In this document: positions 63,601-64,000 of the stretch, in pieces
How the letters are laid out: each line of letters opens with the position of its first letter
Numbering within the stretch: position 1 is the stretch's first letter
Source of the DNA: Cryptosporidium bovis
Taxonomy: Eukaryota; Apicomplexa; Conoidasida; Eucoccidiorida; Cryptosporidiidae
Assembly: GCA_009768925.2 (NCBI GenBank)
Contig: VHIT02000025.1
Location: forward strand, 149,939 to 213,938
Direction of reading: 5' to 3'
DNA: 64,000 nt
The notes under the pieces: model-generated
What the model was told of the DNA's origin: nothing
What the model saw: the letters and a program-made list of their open reading frames with translations, nothing else
The model's database searches: none
Position numbers and translations under genes: made by a program

Positions 63601-64000
63601 GAAATGTGAACTTGCGAAGGATGTTGAGGAGGATATAAGAGAAAATTTTGGTCCAGAAAAAACGGAAATGGATGAGAATGAAGGGATGAATAAATCTTTT
63701 GGGTTGCTGGTAAAAATTGATAAAAAATTAAAAAAACTTGAAGATAGAGAGTTGAAAATGAATAAAAACAAGAAAATTATTGAAAAAATGAAAAAGAAGG
63801 ATGACTCCAATTATAAACATAATCTGTTGAGTAGGGATGATTTGAATGAATTGTTGAAGAAATTTATAAAAACTTATCTTGAAAAAGGAGTTAGAGGTTT
63901 GAACAGCTTTTGCAAGAAACAAGGCTCTGAAAAGATAGAACAACTTATAATTTATATTTCAACTCCTGAAGGAAAAAATAAATCAAAAAAAATAGCCAAA
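60620..64000 (+). CDS. Very large secreted protein with ubiquitin-like-looking repeats (3' end cut by window edge)
   Basis: The ATG at 60620 opens a frame of 1127 codons with no stop to the window edge. It has a signal peptide (residues ~8-24, ending TCF). The sequence is built of successive blocks with a strand, strand, helix, strand rhythm. Examples are RIVFSNRNIANQMFRFEDN-(MSEVMRNIF), VEYKLTILSNTSVKDLVNNI, and NISFYYPQGDGYSNENLHIR, then a TIKKLKEMI helix, then TKLVDSGISPTDDNVRVYVIE. The last closely follows the ubiquitin-like pattern of a helix, a loop, a DxGI turn and a closing strand. A DQ dipeptide run lies near residue 380. The last ~120 codons are Lys/Glu-rich and helical. The family is unknown; repeated beta-grasp domains are my inference. 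Confidence 0.85.
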   Translation, partial: MTKSKLLEFSFCLVFIFIKALTCFDNNYIDVTNVNKNNPKLVISYPEYTGLDPESYEINSETLLKDYITACESKLKNLFGLESDNVSVIVNGFELNKDELSYPVESFIVSRNEDIRVNIEIKTIGSFVEGKEKDKIELQNRLIESKQGHLDESHNLVDSDIEKEGILILRFVSYNNEELLSSKVPASLTVKRKFPVTNRDLLVLISEIASPSEFLVESISTSKNENVNLLDYINEANQDNNSEVKSGDLLFIKLSEIGEYKEKMPLESGIIPVRIVFSNRNIANQMFRFEDNTKMSEVMRNIFSIKDPETGKNLSSNYNNILVQNEEGMTIDTNSEDELKNQIPSGQTISESRPLVFFLTVLTSKLTEDNYANNEYQDQDQDQDQDKLSEVFDTNNVIEDEAFKTSARFLGENNEKVGFPEILFVHDESGFEVKLKNDPTFTTFASLYSQAQLIWSTINFESKEKNCLLISKRSSIEEELLDPNKHETLITSHNYYNGMKLIMINPKRINVTVRIYINKGNDELEFSKRLGVNVPEIISVKDFLMELNKKHGSVLSRYLIIGLQRKIDDDNLVEYLSDPKVPSTITYLSFTETDLSGHYVLLEVERVKKIDILLLLPFEVSGEEITESVDEDSHAEANKGAVVEYKLTILSNTSVKDLVNNIIRKKILKKIPFENVYIKDNNTKDYLKSDYIIGYHVFSTTQNENGDDGVNKSKIRKGEKNNKSTMVFEISVLKYMELNISFYYPQGDGYSNENLHIRTKRNKTIKKLKEMILSKGVKKRLLDENLKIGVGSGYDLGNYEFNRVVYSVLNDNTKLVDSGISPTDDNVRVYVIEDKTENKVTVDDGLGFGGLMINKMGEGEKKRVSILDRIKQYKGTVLEVPLSLENCPLNTLLEKRWFVVPMTLDIPIGELKMIIDEVATLKGVEFSLFAETGRGRLELDQILESCSSLGITEIGLLNAVCHPETDLNTDEGGLEKTLIQAIVEDRCIFGDSKAKCELAKDVEEDIRENFGPEKTEMDENEGMNKSFGLLVKIDKKLKKLEDRELKMNKNKKIIEKMKKKDDSNYKHNLLSRDDLNELLKKFIKTYLEKGVRGLNSFCKKQGSEKIEQLIIYISTPEGKNKSKKIAK

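Noticed and set aside
1-64000. CRISPR arrays, phage or bacterial insertion elements
   Set aside because: No regular direct repeats with unique spacers, no bacterial-type genes or ribosome binding sites; the sequence is eukaryotic nuclear DNA.
1-64000. tRNA genes
   Set aside because: I scanned intergenic DNA for GTTCGAATC-type T-loops paired with A-box-like sequence and found no convincing cloverleaf; a computed scan could still find one.

Overview
The window looks like nuclear DNA of a Cryptosporidium species or a very close relative. It is AT-rich and gene-dense. It carries a myristoylation-motif calcium-dependent protein kinase of the TgCDPK3/PfCDPK1 type, many large Asn/Lys/Glu-rich proteins with signal peptides, dispersed 5S rRNA genes, short GT-AG introns, and TGCATGCA and E2F-like motifs between genes. 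I cannot fix the species from sequence alone.

Left third (1-31 kb). A YIF1-family trafficking gene runs off the left edge. It is followed by a choline/ethanolamine kinase, the largest subunit of RNA polymerase I (two exons, with an unusually long 438-bp intron that may host a C/D snoRNA), an RBBP4/MSI1-type WD40 histone chaperone, a nine-exon gene for an unknown secreted protein, a malic enzyme, a three-exon unknown protein with a signal anchor, and a five-exon CC2D2A/CEP76-family gene that I assembled from separate open frames. A GT92-type glycosyltransferase and an RMD1/DUF155 membrane protein close this part.

Middle (31-47 kb). A 2502-residue LRR plus helical-repeat protein has a small ORF overlapping its 3' end. 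Then come the CDPK and a TIP/ITFG1 (LINKIN) type I membrane protein with FG-GAP repeats. A gene-poor stretch of about 2.7 kb holds three identical 119-nt 5S rRNA genes. Two of these form a perfect 180-bp inverted repeat, and all three share an upstream element containing GGGTACCC.

Right third (47-64 kb). An unknown secreted protein is followed by a six-exon papain-family (C1A) cysteine peptidase, an ABCC-type transporter with complementary degeneration of its two nucleotide-binding domains, a 783-residue secreted protein of unknown function, and the first 1127 codons of a very large secreted protein that runs off the right edge. That last protein shows repeated segments suggestive of ubiquitin-like (beta-grasp) folds.

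The genes fall into housekeeping (Pol I, 5S rRNA, histone chaperone, malic enzyme, choline kinase), secretory pathway and membrane (YIF1, GT92, ITFG1, ABCC), signalling and exocytosis candidates (CDPK, C2/transglutaminase-like protein), and lineage-specific secreted proteins. The splice structures are my own reading of GT-AG sites with matching phase and have not been checked against transcripts.
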